From Acidimicrobiales bacterium (lineage in GTDB: Bacteria; Actinomycetota; Acidimicrobiia; Acidimicrobiales; VFJN01): 64,000 nucleotides of DNA. The stretch covers positions 1 to 64,000 of the forward strand of contig DATHJB010000043.1 of NCBI GenBank assembly GCA_035316325.1, given 5' to 3'. The position numbers and the translations under genes were made by a program. Below the pieces are notes generated by a model. It had not been told where the DNA came from and did no database searches. It saw only the letters and a program-made list of their open reading frames with translations. This document shows, piece after piece, positions 61,530-64,000 of the stretch (its first letter is position 1; the number at the start of each line of letters is the position of its first letter).

Positions 61530-63575
61530 TCAGCGGACGAACGCCATCGGCACGCCGCCGTCCACGGGCACGATGCTGCCCGTCGTCAGGGCCAGGTCGC
61601 CACCCACCAGGGCGAACACGGCGGCGGCGACGTGCTCGGGCAGCACCTCCTGCTGGAGCAGCGTGCGGCCGGCGTAGAAGCGGCCCAGCTCCTCGGGCGG
61701 CACCCCGTAGACCTTGGCCCGCTCCTCGCCCCACCCGCCCGAGAAGATGCCGGAGCCGCGCACCACACCGTCGGGGTTGACGCCGTTCACCCGGATGCCG
61801 GCGGGCCCCAGCTCGGTGGCGAGCAGCCGCACCTGGTGGGCCTGGTCGGCCTTGGCGGCGCCGTAGGCCACGTTGTCCTTCCCGGCGACCACGGCGTTCT
61901 TCGACACCACGTACACGATGTCGCCGCCCGTGCCCTGGTCGAGCATCGTGCGGGCGGTCTCCCGGCTCACCAGGAACGAGCCGCGGGCCATCACGCTGTG
62001 CTGGACGTCCCAGTCGGCGGCGGTGGTGGCGAGCAGCGGTTTGGAGATGGAGAGGCCGGCGTTGTTCACCACGAGGTCGACACCGCCGTAGGCGACGCCG
62101 GCCTCGGCGACGAGGCGGGTGATCGCGGCCTCGTCGGCCACGTCGACCGCGACGGGGACGGCGACGTCGGCCCCGCCCAGGGCCTCGGCCAGCGCGGCCG
62201 CGCCCTCGTGGTCGCGGTCGGCCAGCACCACCGCGGCGCCCTCGGCCGCGAGCCGCACCGCGATGGCCTTCCCGATGCCCGACGCCGCGCCCGTCACCAG
62301 CGCCACGCGCCCGGCCAGCGGCCGCGGCGGGGGGAGCCGCCGCAGCTTGGCCTCTTCGAGCGCCCAGTACTCGATGCGGAACTTCTCGGCCTCGTCGATC
62401 GGGGCGTAGGTGGACAGCGCCTCGGCGCCGCGCATCACGTTGACGGCGTTGAGGTAGAACTCGCCGGCGATGCGGGCGCTGCGGGCGTCGGCGCCGAAGC
62501 TGAACATGCCGACGCCGGGCACCAGCACGATCGCCGGGTCGGCACCCCGCATCGGCGGCGAGTCGGGCCCGGCGTGGCGGGCGTAGTAGGCCGAGTAGTC
62601 GTCGCGGTAGGCCTGGTGCAGCTCGCGCAGCTCGGCCACCAGCTCGTCGAACGGCGTGCCCCGCGGCAGGTCGAGCAGCAGCGGCCGCACCTTGGTGCGC
62701 AGGAAGTGGTCGGGGCACGACGTGCCCAGCTGCACCAGGCGAGGGGCCTCGGTGCGGGCGAGCAGGTCGAGCACTGCGGGGTCGCTGGTGAACCGCCCGA
62801 CGACCCGACCGTCGGTGGAGCACAGACCCCGGACGTGGGGTGCGAGCCGGGCGGCGAGGGCGTGCCGGTCAGCGCCGGGGAGCGGTTCGTAGCCGGGGCG
62901 GAGCTCGCCGAAGGGATCGGGGCGGCCCCGCTCGCGGATGAACCGCTCGGCCTGGTCGATCACCGCCAGCGACGTGGCGCGGCAGCCGTCGGCGGTGTCG
63001 GCCCACGTGGTCAGGCCGTGCCCGCCGAGCACCACGCCCCGCAGGCCGGGGTTGTCGTGCTGCAGCGCCCGCAGCTGCAGGCCCAGCTCGAAGCCGGGAC
63101 GGCGCCACGGCACCCAGGCCACCTCCCGCCCGAAGCACTCCTTGGTCAACGACTCGCCGTCGGCGGCGGCCGCCAGGGCGATGACGGCGTCGGGGTGCAG
63201 GTGGTCGACGTGGCGGGCGTCGAGGAGGGCGTGCATGGCCGTGTCGATCGACGGCGCCGCCCCCGCCGGGCCGAAGCCGCAGTGGGCGAACAGACCGACG
63301 ACCTCGTCCTCGTGCTCGGGCCCCCGGTAGGCGCCCTCGATCGCCCGCACCCGGTCGAGCCGCAGCCAGGCCAGGCCCTCCGGCGTGAGCGTGCCGAGGT
63401 CGCCGCCCGAGCCCTTCACCACCAGCACGTCGGTGGGCTCACCGGTGACCGGATCGTCGACGGACGTCTTGCACGACGTGTTGCCGCCGCCGTGGTTCGT
63501 GACCCGCGGGTCGGCCCCGAGGGCGTGCGAGCGCTCCAGCAGGGCCTCGACCTCGGTGTGAGCGGGGGCGTCCAT
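61530..63575 (-). CDS. rhaD: Bifunctional rhamnulose-1-phosphate aldolase/lactaldehyde dehydrogenase
   Basis: 681 residues. N-terminal class-II aldolase domain (about 1-410; NHGGGNTSCK, HVDHLHPDAVIAL, GGHGLTTWA) and C-terminal short-chain dehydrogenase (about 430-681; VTGAASGIGKAIA, VVNNAGLSIS, VAYGAAKADQ). It cleaves rhamnulose 1-phosphate to DHAP and L-lactaldehyde and oxidises the latter to L-lactate. ATG 63575 shares one base with the rhamnosidase stop; the frame runs on upstream but there overlaps that gene. Confidence 0.92.
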   Translation of the reverse strand: MDAPAHTEVEALLERSHALGADPRVTNHGGGNTSCKTSVDDPVTGEPTDVLVVKGSGGDLGTLTPEGLAWLRLDRVRAIEGAYRGPEHEDEVVGLFAHCGFGPAGAAPSIDTAMHALLDARHVDHLHPDAVIALAAAADGESLTKECFGREVAWVPWRRPGFELGLQLRALQHDNPGLRGVVLGGHGLTTWADTADGCRATSLAVIDQAERFIRERGRPDPFGELRPGYEPLPGADRHALAARLAPHVRGLCSTDGRVVGRFTSDPAVLDLLARTEAPRLVQLGTSCPDHFLRTKVRPLLLDLPRGTPFDELVAELRELHQAYRDDYSAYYARHAGPDSPPMRGADPAIVLVPGVGMFSFGADARSARIAGEFYLNAVNVMRGAEALSTYAPIDEAEKFRIEYWALEEAKLRRLPPPRPLAGRVALVTGAASGIGKAIAVRLAAEGAAVVLADRDHEGAAALAEALGGADVAVPVAVDVADEAAITRLVAEAGVAYGGVDLVVNNAGLSISKPLLATTAADWDVQHSVMARGSFLVSRETARTMLDQGTGGDIVYVVSKNAVVAGKDNVAYGAAKADQAHQVRLLATELGPAGIRVNGVNPDGVVRGSGIFSGGWGEERAKVYGVPPEELGRFYAGRTLLQQEVLPEHVAAAVFALVGGDLALTTGSIVPVDGGVPMAFVR

Positions 63576-64000
63576 CACGTGTCCTCGGCGGGCAGCTCGT
63601 AGGACCAGTGGTGCGTCCCGGAGCCCACCTCGACGGGCTCGCCGGCGCCGTTCGGCGGCACCACCGTGGCCGTGGTGTTGGGCGGGACGATGGCCGACAG
63701 CTCGAACGTGTCGCCGCGGAGCCGCCACGCCGACTCGGCCATCCCGTAGGGCGTGCGGTGACGGCTGGTGGCCCAGGTCAGGCCGCCCTCGGCCCGATCG
63801 ACCACGGGAGCGATGCGGATCCGGCGGTGGCCCGGCGCCGCCGGTGCCAGGCCACCCACCCGACGGTGCAGCCAGTCGCCGATGGCGCCGAGGGCGTAGT
63901 GGTTGAACGAGTTCATCTGCATGGCGTCGGGGTTGATCCGGCCGTCGGGCAGCAGGCCGTCCCAACGCTCCCAGATCGTGGTCGCCCCCAGCTCGACGGG
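63575..64000 (-). CDS. Alpha-L-rhamnosidase (GH78), C-terminal part
   Basis: Truncated by the window end; the frame is open to 64000. The visible 141 residues begin with VELGATTIWERWDGLLPDGR and continue MNSFNHYALGAIGDWL, then PGHRRIRIAPVVD, RTPYGMAESAWRL and VPPNTTATVV, the end of the (alpha/alpha)6 barrel and the C-terminal beta domain of bacterial GH78 enzymes. Releases L-rhamnose from glycosides, feeding the operon that follows it on the minus strand. Confidence 0.9.
   Translation of the reverse strand, partial: PVELGATTIWERWDGLLPDGRINPDAMQMNSFNHYALGAIGDWLHRRVGGLAPAAPGHRRIRIAPVVDRAEGGLTWATSRHRTPYGMAESAWRLRGDTFELSAIVPPNTTATVVPPNGAGEPVEVGSGTHHWSYELPAEDT

Overview
The window is about 72-73% GC by eye, densely packed (most neighbours overlap by 1, 4 or 8 nt as ATGA/GTGA junctions), uses many GTG starts and carries an actinobacterial housekeeping block: pyrG-nudix-xerD, scpA-scpB-rluB-aroH-tyrA-aroA-cmk-plsC, DUF512-der. 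NarL-type and Cvn-like histidine kinases, an ECF42-type sigma factor and FGGY/RhaI rhamnose genes fit a free-living high-GC actinobacterium. An Acidimicrobiia-like lineage is my best guess from gene content alone; no rRNA, tRNA, CRISPR array, integrase-bearing island or IS element was seen.

Layout. 1-4727: tandem paralogous envelope proteins (the first cut by the window edge) and an HTTM-like pair. 4640-8088: MarR/hemerythrin divergon, a MraY/WecA-superfamily protein, three small secreted proteins and a DoxX-like protein. 8116-25555: alcohol dehydrogenase, then the housekeeping block, interrupted by a GIDE/LemA pseudogene scar (17695-18046) and a VapBC-like toxin-antitoxin pair (19339-20081). 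25665-35669: RsbU-type phosphatase, a 1300-residue lipoprotein, acyl-CoA carboxylase beta plus HMG-CoA-lyase-like gene, hypotheticals, a second Nudix protein and YnfA. 35749-42872: regulation (MerR, a two-component system with an ABC exporter, an HTH-ClpN protein with twin operators, a Cvn-type kinase). 43009-56939: lipoprotein, phytanoyl-CoA dioxygenase/TetR pair, ArsR-SRPBCC, YCII-ECF sigma, amidase, FdhF/FdhD pair, spermidine-synthase-like membrane protein, NPCBM-like protein. 56954-64000 (minus strand): an L-rhamnose operon, alpha-rhamnosidase - rhaD - rhaI - rhaB - deoR - lldD, covering release of rhamnose through to pyruvate.

Two features cut across the gene list. First, short palindromic elements of 50-60 bp lie between genes (7632, 12501, 21545) and also inside two coding frames (DUF512 gene at 23709; rhaB at 59073) without breaking them. 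Two sequence families are recognisable, one with a compensatory base-pair change between copies; this in-frame behaviour resembles the palindromic elements known in Rickettsia and is the most interesting signal here. Second, a TANNNT hexamer sits 6-11 nt before the start codon of about 17 genes that head transcription units, the signature of leaderless mRNAs; it was also used here to choose starts.
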